DNA from: Corticimicrobacter populi
GTDB lineage: Bacteria > Pseudomonadota > Gammaproteobacteria > Burkholderiales > Burkholderiaceae_B
DNA: 64,000 nucleotides
Assembly: GCF_003123725.1 (NCBI RefSeq)
Contig: NZ_QETA01000003.1
Coordinates: 124,001 to 188,000 of the forward strand
Direction: 5' to 3'
The position numbers and the translations under genes were made by a program. Positions 1-9,677 of the stretch are shown here, piece by piece. The notes under the pieces were generated by a model. The model saw only the letters and a program-made list of their open reading frames with translations. It was not told the origin of the DNA and made no database searches. The stretch's first letter is position 1, and every line of letters begins with the position of its first letter.

Positions 1-473
1 TGACACGCCGCCATGGCACTCAGGACTTTTTCATCATCAACACTGACAGCATCCGCCAGACCATCGAGAGCACAACGGCGACCATGACGCTGCTGATCTC
101 ATCGATTGCGCTGATCTCGCTGCTGGTCGGCGGGATCGGGGTGATGAATATCATGCTGGTCTCCGTCACCGAACGCACGCGCGAAATCGGCGTGCGCATG
201 GCTGTCGGTGCCCGCCAGAGCGATATCCTGATCCAGTTCCTTATTGAAGCCGTCCTCGTCTGCCTGGTAGGCGGCCTGTTGGGCATCGGCTTGGCACTTG
301 GCCTTGGCCCGCTGCTGGCGAAGCTCAGCGACGGAGCCTTCAACATGATCTATTCCACCAATTCGATGGTGGCAGCCTTCCTTTGCTCAACCCTGATCGG
401 CATTGCCTTCGGCTTCCTGCCCGCACGCAACGCGGCGCGGCTGAACCCGGTCGATGCCCTGGCACGAGACTGA
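1..473 (+). CDS. macB: MacB-type ABC exporter, 3' end only
   Basis: The frame is open from the left edge (first full codon at nt 3), so the ATPase domain and most of the periplasmic domain lie outside the window. What remains is the end of the periplasmic region ([14 protein letters not shown]), a membrane segment, the FtsX-type motif [18 protein letters not shown], two further membrane segments and the tail ending in ALARD. MacB family proteins are inner-membrane mechanotransmission ABC exporters that work with a MacA adaptor and a TolC-like channel to expel macrolides, peptides or siderophores. The next gene encodes an outer-membrane channel and starts 4 nt after this stop, which supports one efflux operon. 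The substrate cannot be told from sequence. Confidence 0.9.
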   Translation, partial: TRRHGTQDFFIINTDSIRQTIESTTATMTLLISSIALISLLVGGIGVMNIMLVSVTERTREIGVRMAVGARQSDILIQFLIEAVLVCLVGGLLGIGLALGLGPLLAKLSDGAFNMIYSTNSMVAAFLCSTLIGIAFGFLPARNAARLNPVDALARD

Positions 474-477
474 TGAC

Positions 478-1932
478 ATGACGCACATGCCTGCCCTCTC
501 CCTGCGCACTTCCTTTAGCGTACTGACTGCAGCGCTGCTGCTGGCCGGCTGCGGAGCCGTCGTCCACACGCCTTACCAGCAACCTGTCTTCCAGGTGCCA
601 GAACACTGGCAGGGAGAAACGGCAGTCGCTGCGCACGCCCCCTCCAGCCAAACAGCTCATGCCGCAACGGGCCACGACTGGTGGCGACGCTTTGACGACC
701 CCGTGCTGATCAACCTGGTCGAACAGGCCATTGCGCGCAACAACGACCTGGCCGTGGCCGCCATCCGCGTTCGCCGGGCACAGTTGCAGGCTGGCCTGGC
801 TCAGGATAATCGCCTGCCCCAGCTCTCTGCCAGCGGACAGGCCGGCACCAGCCGCCGTATCGATGAATCGGCACGCTGGAGCGAATCCGACTCGGCCAGT
901 GCTTCCGTCAAGTATGAACTGGATCTGTGGGGTCGGCTGTCCAGCCTGCACGACAGCGCCCGCTGGGAAGCCCTGGCCACCGAAGAAGACCGCCGCAGCG
1001 CCGAATTGGCTCTGATCGGCAGCACCATGGACCTGTACTGGCAGGCCAGCTACAACCGCCAGCGCCTGCAGAACTCCGAAGCCAGCATCGCCCATGCCCG
1101 GACGACGCTTGATCTGGTACGCGCCCAGTTCGATGCAGGTGCCGTCTCGCCGCTGGAAGTCGCCGAAGCCGAGCAGAATCTGTACGGACAGGAGGCCAGT
1201 CACCAGCAACTGCAGCAAGATCTCCAGGAAACGCTGAACGCCCTGTCGATTCTGTTCGACGCCCCCCCCGGGGGGCAATTCGACATTCCAGCACGACTGC
1301 CCGACACGGCCTTGCCCGACATTGCCCCCGGACTGCCGGCCGGATTGCTGGCCCGACGTCCTGATCTGCAGGCAGCCGAGCTGCGCCTGCGTCGCACCCT
1401 GTCCAGCAGCGATGCAGTCCGTGCAAGCTACTATCCCTCCATCAGCCTGACCGGTTCGCTAGGCAGCTCCAGCACCGCACTTTCATCCGTACTGAACAGC
1501 CCGGTCGCCACCCTGGGCATAGGCATCAACCTGCCTTTCCTGCAGTGGAACCAGATGAACCTGAACATTGCCGCCTCGAAAGCAGAGTACGAAGAGGCCG
1601 TCGTCGGATTCCGACAGACACTGTATGTCGCCATGAGCGAAGTAGACAATGCCCTTTCGGCGCGCCAGCAACTGGCCAGCCAGGGGCAACTGCTGGCGCA
1701 GACACTGCGCTCTGCCCGACAGGCCGAGGCACTCTACGAAGCCCGCTATCGACTGGGTGCAGTACCGCTCAGAAGCTGGCTCGATGCACAGGAAAAACGG
1801 CGCACGGCAGAAATCAACGTGGCACAGAACCGTTTCAGCCAATACAGCAACATGGTCACGCTGTACAAAGCGCTGGGCGGCGATACGGATCAGGAACCGA
1901 TTGCATCCGCAGACGCCAGCGGCCTGCGATAG
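478..1932 (+). CDS. Outer-membrane efflux lipoprotein, NodT/TolC family
   Basis: The protein has 484 residues. It begins with a hydrophobic signal and a lipobox (LLLAGC, Cys at about residue 25), so the mature protein should be lipidated and anchored in the outer membrane. Two long OEP repeats follow, with the usual landmarks (DWWRRFDDP near the start, an AxxLRRTxxSSDAVRASYYPSISLTGS segment in the second repeat). Such proteins trimerise into the exit duct of tripartite pumps. The start at 478 is 4 nt after macB and suggests translational coupling; an ATG at 487 is an alternative. Its 3' end overlaps the convergent comM gene by 43 nt. Confidence 0.88.
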   Translation: MTHMPALSLRTSFSVLTAALLLAGCGAVVHTPYQQPVFQVPEHWQGETAVAAHAPSSQTAHAATGHDWWRRFDDPVLINLVEQAIARNNDLAVAAIRVRRAQLQAGLAQDNRLPQLSASGQAGTSRRIDESARWSESDSASASVKYELDLWGRLSSLHDSARWEALATEEDRRSAELALIGSTMDLYWQASYNRQRLQNSEASIAHARTTLDLVRAQFDAGAVSPLEVAEAEQNLYGQEASHQQLQQDLQETLNALSILFDAPPGGQFDIPARLPDTALPDIAPGLPAGLLARRPDLQAAELRLRRTLSSSDAVRASYYPSISLTGSLGSSSTALSSVLNSPVATLGIGINLPFLQWNQMNLNIAASKAEYEEAVVGFRQTLYVAMSEVDNALSARQQLASQGQLLAQTLRSARQAEALYEARYRLGAVPLRSWLDAQEKRRTAEINVAQNRFSQYSNMVTLYKALGGDTDQEPIASADASGLR

Positions 1933-3413
1933 CGGATTGCCTCAGCCAGGTGCGTATCGTCAATCTGGCTACGTCCCTCCAGATCTGCCACGGTACGCGC
2001 CACCCGCAACACCCGGTGTACAGCACGTGCAGACCAGCGCCAGCGCTGCATCGCCTGGCGCAACATGGACTGTGCCGATGCCTGCAATGGACACAGGCTT
2101 TCGATCCGACCAGCAGATAGCATGGCATTGCTGCATCCCTGGCGTGCTGTCTGCCTGTTCCGGCAGGACAGCACCCGCTCCGCCACGCAGCGACTGGCCT
2201 CGCCTGCCGGCAATGCCAGCCATTCCGCATCCTGAGGCGGCATGGCCTGGAGCAGATCGAAGCGGTCCAGCAGCGGACCGGAAATGCGACTGCGATAACG
2301 CTGCCGCTGCTCGGGCGTGCACAGACAATGCAGTCCACCTCCGCAGGGACACGGATTCATCGCTGCAACCAGTTGAAAGGCGGCCGGATACGACACCTTG
2401 GCACGAGATCTGGCAATCTGGATGGTGCCTGTTTCCAGCGGTTCGCGCAGCATTTCCAGTACTTCGCGCCGGAACTCCGGCAGCTCGTCCAGAAACAGCA
2501 CGCCCCGATGGGCCAGGCTGACTTCGCCAGGGCGTGGCCCCGCGCCTCCCCCCGCCATGGCAACCGGCGTGGTGCCATGGTGTGGTGCCCGGAATGGTCG
2601 GCACGCATCCCATGCAGCCCTTTCATCGCCTTGCAAGCATGCAATCGCTGCCACCTCCAGCGCCTCCTCTGCGGACAGGCGTGGCAGGATACCCGGCAAC
2701 CGCTGCGCCAGCATGCTCTTGCCGCTGCCTGGGGCTCCAGAAAGCAGCAGATGATGCCCGCCCGCTGCCGCGACCTCCAGCGCACGCCTGGCTGCGGGCT
2801 GCCCCCTGACATCCGACAGGCATGGCCATGCCGGCTGATCCGGCATTCCGGATCGGCACGACATCATCTGGGCCTGCGGCAGGTTCAGGCCGCCAGACAG
2901 ATGGGCAGTCACGGCAGCAAGGTCCGGGGCGGCCAGCACCGTCAGGCCTGGTACGCGGCTGCCCTGGGCGGCACAGCCGGCCGGCAGGATCAAGATGGCA
3001 GCAGGCTGGCTGCGAGCCACTGCCAGGGCAATCGGCAAGGCCGCTGCCACGGGTGACAGCGCCCCGGTCAGCGACAGCTCGCCTGCCAGCACAAAATGCT
3101 CGATCCGCCGATCAGGATGCTCGACCAGTTGACCTGATGCCAGCAGGATGCCGATCGCAATCGGCAGATCGAATCGACCAGATTCTTTGTGAAGGTCGGC
3201 AGGCGCGAGATTGACAGTGACACGACCAGGAGGAAAAACATAGCCGCTATTGACGAGGGCAGCCCGCACCCGCTCACGGCTCTCCCGAACCCCGGTATCG
3301 GGCAGGCCCACTATCGTGAACAACGGCAACCCCGGTGCCAGATGCACTTCGACCCGCACGGGCGGGGCATCCAGCCCGGCTACCGCGCGGCTGGCAACAA
3401 TGGCAAGCGACAT
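1890..3413 (-). CDS. comM: ComM/YifB family AAA+ ATPase (Mg-chelatase-like)
   Basis: The protein has 507 residues. An N-terminal ChlI-like lobe (VEVHLAPGLPLFTIVGLPD) is followed by an AAA+ module with Walker A GAPGSGKS and Walker B GVLFLDELPEF, then a Cys-rich stretch (MNPCPCGG) and a C-terminal ChlI domain. In naturally transformable bacteria ComM is a hexameric helicase that drives branch migration during integration of transforming DNA; many non-competent species also carry it. The start at 3413 is chosen because AAGGAG sits 7 nt upstream; the frame extends further 5' without a better signal. It is convergent with the efflux gene and the 3' ends overlap. Confidence 0.92.
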   Translation of the reverse strand: MSLAIVASRAVAGLDAPPVRVEVHLAPGLPLFTIVGLPDTGVRESRERVRAALVNSGYVFPPGRVTVNLAPADLHKESGRFDLPIAIGILLASGQLVEHPDRRIEHFVLAGELSLTGALSPVAAALPIALAVARSQPAAILILPAGCAAQGSRVPGLTVLAAPDLAAVTAHLSGGLNLPQAQMMSCRSGMPDQPAWPCLSDVRGQPAARRALEVAAAGGHHLLLSGAPGSGKSMLAQRLPGILPRLSAEEALEVAAIACLQGDERAAWDACRPFRAPHHGTTPVAMAGGGAGPRPGEVSLAHRGVLFLDELPEFRREVLEMLREPLETGTIQIARSRAKVSYPAAFQLVAAMNPCPCGGGLHCLCTPEQRQRYRSRISGPLLDRFDLLQAMPPQDAEWLALPAGEASRCVAERVLSCRNRQTARQGCSNAMLSAGRIESLCPLQASAQSMLRQAMQRWRWSARAVHRVLRVARTVADLEGRSQIDDTHLAEAIRYRRPLASADAIGS

Positions 3414-3520
3414 GACTGGCTCCTTGCGATATGGCAGGCACCAGTATGCGACGTACTGCATTCGGCGTCAGTGCCACCGTGACATAACTGTCACAGTGGC
3501 ATACACGGCCTCTCGTCTGA

Positions 3521-3814
3521 TTATTTCTGTTCCTGCGAATCCGACGACAACGCAGCCGCTGGCCCGCCCTGACGCTCGGCCAACTTGGCCTCCAGAACTT
3601 CAACGCGCAATACCAGTTGCTGCAGGTCAGCACGTGCGCGACGCAGCAGCTCAGCCTGGATATCGAAATCCTCGCGTGGCACCAGGTCAAGCTTGGAAAA
3701 GGCCTGTGTCATCAGGCCACGCACATTGCGTTCGACATCCGCCACCGGGCTGCGGGCGATCAGGTCAGAGACATTTTTCTGCAGTTCTTCGAACCATTCC
3801 GTTCTGTGTTTCAT
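3521..3814 (-). CDS. ubiK: UbiK, ubiquinone biosynthesis accessory factor (BMFP domain)
   Basis: This is a small 97-residue protein. The N-terminal part (KNVSDLIARSPVADVERNVRG) and the C-terminal coiled coil (ELLRRARADLQQLVLRVEVLEAKL) match the BMFP family, formerly DUF526. In Escherichia coli UbiK binds UbiJ and promotes aerobic ubiquinone synthesis. The start at 3814 matches the family N-terminus, with AAGGTG about 8 nt upstream. It is divergent from glnK, and the nearer NtrC-like site at 3843 lies just upstream of its ribosome binding site, so nitrogen control could touch this gene too. Confidence 0.85.
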   Translation of the reverse strand: MKHRTEWFEELQKNVSDLIARSPVADVERNVRGLMTQAFSKLDLVPREDFDIQAELLRRARADLQQLVLRVEVLEAKLAERQGGPAAALSSDSQEQK

Positions 3815-3842
3815 CCATGCACCTTTTCGATACCTGGCATGC

Positions 3843-3857
3843 GCACCATAAAAGTGC
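3843..3857. promoter_or_regulatory. Distal NtrC-like binding site of glnK-amtB
   Basis: The sequence is GCAC, seven bases, GTGC, the dyad expected for NtrC boxes. Its centre lies about 139 bp upstream of the start site predicted from the sigma-54 promoter at 3963. It also sits 28 bp upstream of the divergent ubiK start codon. Confidence 0.6.
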
Positions 3858-3892
3858 ATGCATGCACCATGTTGAGGTTGTCCGCATCACAG

Positions 3893-3907
3893 GCACCAAC
3901 ACAGTGT
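3893..3907. promoter_or_regulatory. Proximal NtrC-like binding site of glnK-amtB
   Basis: The sequence is GCAC, seven bases, GTGT, one mismatch from a perfect dyad. It is centred 50 bp downstream of the distal site and about 89 bp upstream of the predicted start. Paired upstream sites are the usual NtrC enhancer layout. Confidence 0.55.
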
Positions 3908-3913
3908 CCATGA

Positions 3914-4393
<480 letters not shown>

Positions 4394-4412
4394 TAGATAA
4401 AAGGATTTCCTC

Positions 4413-5654
4413 ATGGACAAAGCAGATCTCGCCTGGCTGAGCGTATCAACCCTCCTGGTACTGATGATGGCCGTTCCCGGTCTCGCCCTGTTCTATGCCG
4501 GCATGGTCCGCAGCAAGAACGCCCTGTCGGTACTGATCCAGACACTCGCCGTCTTCTCGCTGGGTGTACTCCTGTGGTTCCTCTACGGCTACTCACTGGC
4601 CTTCACCGAAGGCAATGCTTTCTTCGGCGGTTTCTCGCGCGTCTTCCTGCAAGGCATCTTCGATCCAGCCACCAGCGAATTCGTCATGGCCGGCAGCGTG
4701 CCTGAAATCAGCTTTGCCGCCTTCCAGGCCACCTTTGCCGGGCTGACCTGCGCACTGGTGATCGGCAGCTTCGCGGAACGCATGAAATTCAGCGCCGTGC
4801 TAGTCTTCACCGTCATCTGGTTCACTTTTGCCTACGTGCCTATCGCCCACATGGTCTGGTACGGTTCGGACGAAGTCTCGGGCCTGCTGTTCGCAGCCGG
4901 TGCGCTCGACTTTGCTGGTGGTACGGTGGTGCACATCAATGCCGGTGTGGCCGGTCTGGTCGGTGCCTATGTCATCGGCAAGCGCCTGGGCTACGGCAAG
5001 GAAGCCCTGCGTCCGCACAGCCTGCCCCTGACCTTCATCGGTGCCATGCTGCTGTGGGTGGGCTGGTTCGGCTTCAACGCCGGTTCGGCCCTGGCTGCCA
5101 ACGAAACCGCTGCCCTGGCCTTCTTCAACACCATGATTGCAACGGCCGGAGCCGTCGTGGCCTGGATCATTGCCGAGCGCATCATCAAGGGCCAGCCTTC
5201 GCTGCTGGGTGCAGCCTCGGGTGCCATTGCCGGCCTGGTCGGCATCACCCCGGGTGCCGGTCTCGTCGGCCCCTTCGGTGCCCTGATCATTGGTATCCTG
5301 ACCAGCCTGGTCTGCGTCTGGGGCGTCAACGGCCTCAAGCACATGCTCAAGGCCGATGACACGCTCGACGTGTTCGGCATCCACGGCGTGGGCGGCATCA
5401 TCGGCGCGCTGCTGACCGGCATCTTCAATGCCCAGGCATTCGGCGGCCCCGGCCTGGCCAGCATCGGTGAAATCGGCGGCCAACTGTGGGTCCAGCTCGA
5501 AGGCGTGCTGATCACCATCGCCTGGTCTGCAGTCGTGGCACTCGTCGCCTACTGGGTCAGCGGCAAGGTCTGCGGTGGCATCCGTGTCAGCGAAGAAGTC
5601 GAACGCGCCGGCCTGGATATCAGCGAACACGGCGAATCGGCCTACCACAGCTGA
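4413..5654 (+). CDS. amtB: Ammonium transporter AmtB
   Basis: The protein has 413 residues and about 11 membrane helices. It starts directly with ADLAWLSVSTLLVLMMAVPG, so the cleavable signal peptide of the E. coli protein is missing. Both pore histidines are visible (VPIAHMVWYG and FGIHGVGGIIG), as is the Phe gate region (AAFQATFAGLTCALVIGSFAER). It forms inner-membrane trimers that carry ammonium when nitrogen is scarce, and is closed by GlnK from the gene before it. A strong terminator follows. Confidence 0.95.
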   Translation: MDKADLAWLSVSTLLVLMMAVPGLALFYAGMVRSKNALSVLIQTLAVFSLGVLLWFLYGYSLAFTEGNAFFGGFSRVFLQGIFDPATSEFVMAGSVPEISFAAFQATFAGLTCALVIGSFAERMKFSAVLVFTVIWFTFAYVPIAHMVWYGSDEVSGLLFAAGALDFAGGTVVHINAGVAGLVGAYVIGKRLGYGKEALRPHSLPLTFIGAMLLWVGWFGFNAGSALAANETAALAFFNTMIATAGAVVAWIIAERIIKGQPSLLGAASGAIAGLVGITPGAGLVGPFGALIIGILTSLVCVWGVNGLKHMLKADDTLDVFGIHGVGGIIGALLTGIFNAQAFGGPGLASIGEIGGQLWVQLEGVLITIAWSAVVALVAYWVSGKVCGGIRVSEEVERAGLDISEHGESAYHS

Positions 5655-5705
5655 CTCTCCGCCTACGATGCAACGGATCCGTATCATGCGGATCCGGCAG
5701 AAAAA

Positions 5706-5738
5706 AGCCTCCCGCAGCACTGCTGCGGGAGGCTTTTT
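5706..5738. terminator. Bidirectional terminator between amtB and the SH3 gene
   Basis: A 13-bp perfect stem (GCCTCCCGCAGCA with its complement) is flanked by A6 on the left and T5 on the right, so it can stop transcription from both sides. Confidence 0.9.
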
Positions 5739-5772
5739 CATAGCGAAACCACATACATCCGCAATCGCCGAT

Positions 5773-6132
5773 CTACCCGACGCTCACCGGCTTCAGATTG
5801 TCCTGTGGCACCCAGCCCGACTCACCGTCCGCATTGCGCCGGCACCAGATCCAGCCATTCAGCATCCTGCCGCCATCCAGGATGTCGCCCGTATCGATAT
5901 CCAGTTCGCGGGCACAGTAATCCTCCAGGGCTCGCCCCATCCCATCGTCCTGACGTTCGATCACCTGACTGGGTACCCAGCCGCCAGGATGGCCTGGCAA
6001 GGTGCAGAAAAACCAGTCATCCCAGCTTTCCGGGCCCTCATAGCACTCACCAATGACAAAGACATCGCCAATGACAAGGCGGATCGGATCAGGATATTCG
6101 CTGCGATGCGGCCTGACGACGATGTATCTCAT
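5773..6132 (-). CDS. Bacterial SH3-domain protein
   Basis: The protein has about 119 residues and two SH3-like halves. Each ends in a GGWVP or SGWVP turn (LPGHPGGWVPSQVI and DGESGWVPQDNL), with an ALEDYCARELDIDTGD segment opening the second half as in eukaryote-type SH3 folds. No catalytic residue or signal peptide is seen, so it is probably a cytoplasmic binding protein; the ligand is unknown. It is the last gene of the PTS run, starting 5 nt after the ptsI stop. A TTG at 6141 is a second possible start. Confidence 0.65.
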   Translation of the reverse strand: MRYIVVRPHRSEYPDPIRLVIGDVFVIGECYEGPESWDDWFFCTLPGHPGGWVPSQVIERQDDGMGRALEDYCARELDIDTGDILDGGRMLNGWIWCRRNADGESGWVPQDNLKPVSVG

Positions 6133-6137
6133 CAATC

Positions 6138-7862
6138 TCAAAGCGCCTTCAGATCAACCCGCTCGGCGCGGTTGAGCGCAATGGCAACCTTGGCGCGCAA
6201 CGCATTGGAATGTGCGCTGCGGATCTCGCGCTTGACCTCCAGCATCTGGCTGGCATGCATGGAAAACTGCGTCAGCCCCATGCCCAGCAGAAGACGGGTC
6301 AGCGTGGCATCGCCAGCCATTTCACCGCATACGGCCACCGGCTTGCCGTAGCGCACGCCGGCATTGATAGTCTGCGCGATCAGCCGCAATACTGCAGGAT
6401 GCTGGCTGTCATACAGATGGGCGACCTCGGTGTCGCCCCGATCGATTGCCAGCGTGTACTGAATCAGATCGTTGGTCCCGATCGACAGGAAATCAAGATT
6501 TTCGGCAAAAGGTTCGATGGCGATGGCCGTGGCCGGGATTTCGACCATGGCACCCAGTTGTACCTGATCGTCAAAGGGCTGACCACGCGCCTGCAGCTCA
6601 GCCTTGGCTGAGGCCAGCGCCTGACGGGTGGCATGCACCTCGTGCATATGCGCCACCATCGGAATCAGGATACGCACCTGACCATGCGCCGAGGCCCGCA
6701 AAATGGCGCGCAACTGGGTCGCGAAAATGTCCGGATGTGCCAGGCAATAACGGATGGCCCTCAGCCCCAGTGCAGGATTGGTCGCCACGGCCGGCTCATT
6801 GAGCAGAGCCTTGTCGGCTCCGATATCAAGCGTCCGAATGGTGACGGGCCGCCCGGCCATGCCCTTGACCGCCTCGGCATAAGCCCGGTATTGCTCTTCC
6901 TCATCGGGTAAATGATTGCGCCCCATGAAAAGGAATTCTGTGCGAAACAGGCCGACCCCTTCCGCACCGGCCCTGCAGGCCGCCGCAGCCTCGTCTGGCA
7001 ATTCGATATTGGCATTGAGGGTAATCGCCACACCATCGAGCGTAACGGCCGGGGCGGAGCTCAGCAATGCCAGCTCCGCACGCTCCTGCAGGAACTGCTG
7101 CTTGCGCTGACGGTACTCATCGAGCACCTGTGCCGAAGGATTTACAATGACCCCCCCGGTCGCCCCATCAACCACCAGTTGATCACCATCCCGGATCAGC
7201 GTGCGGGCATTGCCGACCGCCACCACGGCCGGCACACCCATGCTGCGAGCCACGATGGCGGTATGCGAGGTCGGCCCCCCCAGATCCGTCACGAAAGCAG
7301 CGAAACGCCCTTCGCGCAGATGCAGCATATCAGCGGGCGCAATATCATGCGCCACCACGATCAATGGTTCATCGTGATGCTCTGCCATCCTGTGTGCAGC
7401 GCAGAGAATATCCGCATCAGCACCAGCCAGTGCCATCAGCACGCGCTCGATAGCCTGACGGATATCCGTGGCACGTTCACGCAGATAGGCATCCTCCATC
7501 TGGGCAAACTGCTCGCCCAGTGCACTGCCACAAGCAGTCAGCGCCCACTCGGCATTGTAGTGACGTTCGCGGATCAGCTTGAGCGCCGGCTGCTCCAATT
7601 CAGGATCGGCCAGCAGCAGCGCATGAACGTTGAGCACCGCACCCAGTTCTGCCGGCGCATCGGTAGGCAATGCCTGAGCCATCTCGGACAGGCGTTGCTG
7701 CGCGACCTGCAGGGCGTGATGCAGTCGGGCGCATTCGGCGTCGACCTCATGCTCGGCAATGCGATGGTGCGCGACCTCCAGAACGGCGGCATCCATCACC
7801 ACCGCCCGTCCGATCGCATATCCTCGCGCGACACCTTGTCCGCGTAGCGACACTATGGCCAT
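6138..7862 (-). CDS. ptsI: PTS enzyme I (phosphoenolpyruvate-protein phosphotransferase)
   Basis: The protein has 574 residues, the usual enzyme I length. The phospho-histidine motif GGPTSHTAIVARSMGVPAV, the PEP-binding segment (GVGLFRTEFLFMGR) and the catalytic C-terminal motif (VAVCGEMAGD) are all present. It autophosphorylates from phosphoenolpyruvate and passes the phosphate to HPr. Its ATG overlaps the HPr stop by one nucleotide (TAATG). No PTS permease is in sight. In Ralstonia a similar gene set (PtsM, PtsH, PtsI) acts in regulation, so a signalling role is likely here. Confidence 0.93.
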   Translation of the reverse strand: MAIVSLRGQGVARGYAIGRAVVMDAAVLEVAHHRIAEHEVDAECARLHHALQVAQQRLSEMAQALPTDAPAELGAVLNVHALLLADPELEQPALKLIRERHYNAEWALTACGSALGEQFAQMEDAYLRERATDIRQAIERVLMALAGADADILCAAHRMAEHHDEPLIVVAHDIAPADMLHLREGRFAAFVTDLGGPTSHTAIVARSMGVPAVVAVGNARTLIRDGDQLVVDGATGGVIVNPSAQVLDEYRQRKQQFLQERAELALLSSAPAVTLDGVAITLNANIELPDEAAAACRAGAEGVGLFRTEFLFMGRNHLPDEEEQYRAYAEAVKGMAGRPVTIRTLDIGADKALLNEPAVATNPALGLRAIRYCLAHPDIFATQLRAILRASAHGQVRILIPMVAHMHEVHATRQALASAKAELQARGQPFDDQVQLGAMVEIPATAIAIEPFAENLDFLSIGTNDLIQYTLAIDRGDTEVAHLYDSQHPAVLRLIAQTINAGVRYGKPVAVCGEMAGDATLTRLLLGMGLTQFSMHASQMLEVKREIRSAHSNALRAKVAIALNRAERVDLKAL

Positions 7863-8131
7863 TACTCGCCTTCACCAAACTTGTCTTCGAAAAGGGTGTG
7901 TATCGCCTGCAATGCCTCGGCAGCATCAGCCCCCGCAGCATCCAGGCGAACAGTAATACCTTGCCCGGCAGCCAGCATCAACACGCCCATAATACTCTTG
8001 GCATTCACGCGGCGCTCACCACGCGCGATAAAAATTTCCGAGGAAAATTTACCAGCCAGCTGGGTCAGCTTGGCGGCGGCCCGTGCATGCAGGCCCAGTT
8101 TGTTGCTGATGACGATATCGATAGTATGCAT
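7862..8131 (-). CDS. ptsH: PTS phosphocarrier HPr
   Basis: The protein has 89 residues. The active-site motif GLHARAAAKL carries His15, and NAKSIMGVLML carries Ser46, the residue phosphorylated by HPr kinase in species that have one. It relays phosphate between enzyme I and EIIA proteins. It lies 29 nt after the EIIA gene and is coupled to ptsI by stop/start overlap. Confidence 0.94.
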   Translation of the reverse strand: MHTIDIVISNKLGLHARAAAKLTQLAGKFSSEIFIARGERRVNAKSIMGVLMLAAGQGITVRLDAAGADAAEALQAIHTLFEDKFGEGE

Positions 8132-8160
8132 GGTGACATACCTGCCAGCAGGCAGGCGCG

Positions 8161-8586
8161 TTATTGTCCATTGGGAGAAAAGTGAATCAGGACCACGCCA
8201 TCACGTCCGCCCTCGAGCGCACGCTGAGCCAGCTCCCCCAGGTCGAGACCCGGTTCGCGAAGGCGCTGATTGACCACACGCAACAGCATGGGCAGATTGG
8301 TGCCTGACAAAACCGTTGCCGCATGTCCGGCCGACATGGCGTCACGCACGGCCTCACAGGCGATATTGGTGGGTGTGGCACCCTGCACGTCGGTCAACAC
8401 CAGCACACCCTGACCACTATCGACGGCAGCGATATCCGCAGCCAATCGGCGACTCGCCTGCGTGCAATCCTCATCAGGCCGGATATCGCGCAGCACCAGG
8501 GCTGCCTGGTCTCCGAACACATGCTGTATGCCCTCGCCCAGCGCAGCCGCAAGCGGCTGGTGGGCGACCAGCACCAGGCCGATCAT
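8161..8586 (-). CDS. PTS EIIA of the mannose/fructose family (PtsM-like)
   Basis: The protein is a single 141-residue EIIA domain. It has the His9 phospho-acceptor context (GLVLVAHQPLA) and the typical LTDVQGATPTNIACEA segment. There is no EIIB, EIIC or EIID domain fused or nearby, so it cannot transport sugar alone. In betaproteobacteria such orphan EIIA proteins take part in a regulatory phosphorelay. The start overlaps the gshB stop (ATGA), which argues for co-translation with glutathione synthetase. Confidence 0.85.
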   Translation of the reverse strand: MIGLVLVAHQPLAAALGEGIQHVFGDQAALVLRDIRPDEDCTQASRRLAADIAAVDSGQGVLVLTDVQGATPTNIACEAVRDAMSAGHAATVLSGTNLPMLLRVVNQRLREPGLDLGELAQRALEGGRDGVVLIHFSPNGQ

Positions 8587-9560
8587 TGAGCTGGCTCCGT
8601 CGTCGTTTCCAGAGCTGTTTCCAGCGCATCGACAAACATTCCCGCCACGTCAAAGCCGGTCTGCTCCGTGATTTCGACAAAGCACGTCGGACTGGTCACG
8701 TTGACTTCGGTCAGGCAATCGCCAATGATATCCAAACCCACCAGCAGCAAACCACGCGCAGCCAGTATCGGTCCCAGCGCCGTTGCGATTTCCATGTCCC
8801 GAGCGGTCAACGGCTGGGCGACACCACGGCCGCCTGCCGCCAGATTGCCGCGGGTCTCGCCCGCCAGCGGAATACGTGCCAGTGCATACGGCACGGGTTG
8901 GCCACCGATCAGCAGCACGCGCTTGTCGCCCTGCACGATTTCGGGAATATAGCGTTGCGCCATGATGCTGCGCGTACCGTCATGGGTCAGCGTTTCCAGG
9001 ATGGCATTCAGATTGGGCTCCTGGCGCTGCAGGCGGAAAATACCCATGCCGCCCATGCCATCGAGCGGCTTGACGATCACATCGCCATGCACGGCATGGA
9101 ATGCCCGGATCCTGGCAGGATCGCGGCTGACCAGTGTCGGCGTCGTGAAACGGGCGAACTCTGTGATGGCCAGCTTCTCGGGATGATTACGGATAGCCGC
9201 CCCGGCATTGAATACCCGGGCCCCCTGGGCCTCGGCATATTCGAGCAGGTGCGTGGCATACACATATTCCATGTCGAACGGTGGATCCTTGCGCATGATG
9301 ACTGCATCAAAGGCCGACAGTTCAAGATCATCTGCGGACGATGTCTCGCGCCACCAGTCATGACCATGCAGGTCAGCCCCATCGACCAGCTCAATGCCGG
9401 TCACACTGGCCATGACGGTCCCGCCATCGATGAACAGATCGCCCTGGCCCGCCACGCTGATCCGGTGTCCACGTGCAGCCAGGCTGCGCATCATGGCCAC
9501 GGTCGAGTCCTTGTAAGCCTTCAGGCCAGGCAGCGGATCCAGAATGATTAGTACATGCAT
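8583..9560 (-). CDS. gshB: Glutathione synthetase
   Basis: The protein has 325 residues and the bacterial GshB fold. The N-terminal MHVLIILDPLPGLKAYKDST, the ATP-grasp segment VIVKPLDGMGGMGIF and the metal/substrate region LTEVNVTSPTCFVEI are intact. It joins gamma-glutamylcysteine and glycine using ATP, the last step of glutathione synthesis. Upstream of it lies the infC terminator, so it probably starts its own transcript running into the PTS genes. The frame is open upstream of 9560, but homology begins there. Confidence 0.93.
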   Translation of the reverse strand: MHVLIILDPLPGLKAYKDSTVAMMRSLAARGHRISVAGQGDLFIDGGTVMASVTGIELVDGADLHGHDWWRETSSADDLELSAFDAVIMRKDPPFDMEYVYATHLLEYAEAQGARVFNAGAAIRNHPEKLAITEFARFTTPTLVSRDPARIRAFHAVHGDVIVKPLDGMGGMGIFRLQRQEPNLNAILETLTHDGTRSIMAQRYIPEIVQGDKRVLLIGGQPVPYALARIPLAGETRGNLAAGGRGVAQPLTARDMEIATALGPILAARGLLLVGLDIIGDCLTEVNVTSPTCFVEITEQTGFDVAGMFVDALETALETTTEPAQ

Positions 9561-9580
9561 CGTCTTAACTCTCGAAAAAG

Positions 9581-9613
9581 AAAAAAGCCCGCCTGCTGAA
9601 ACAGCGGCGGGCT
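9581..9613 (-). terminator. Intrinsic terminator after infC
   Basis: On the minus strand an 8-bp GC stem (AGCCCGCC with its complement, extended past a bulge) is followed by a T6 run. It closes the thrS-infC transcript before gshB, where many genomes continue into rpmI. Confidence 0.85.
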
Positions 9614-9677
9614 GCAGGAAATGGCCGCATTGCACCGAATCGTCGTCATGCAGCCGGCACCTGACCAGGCTGGCGGC

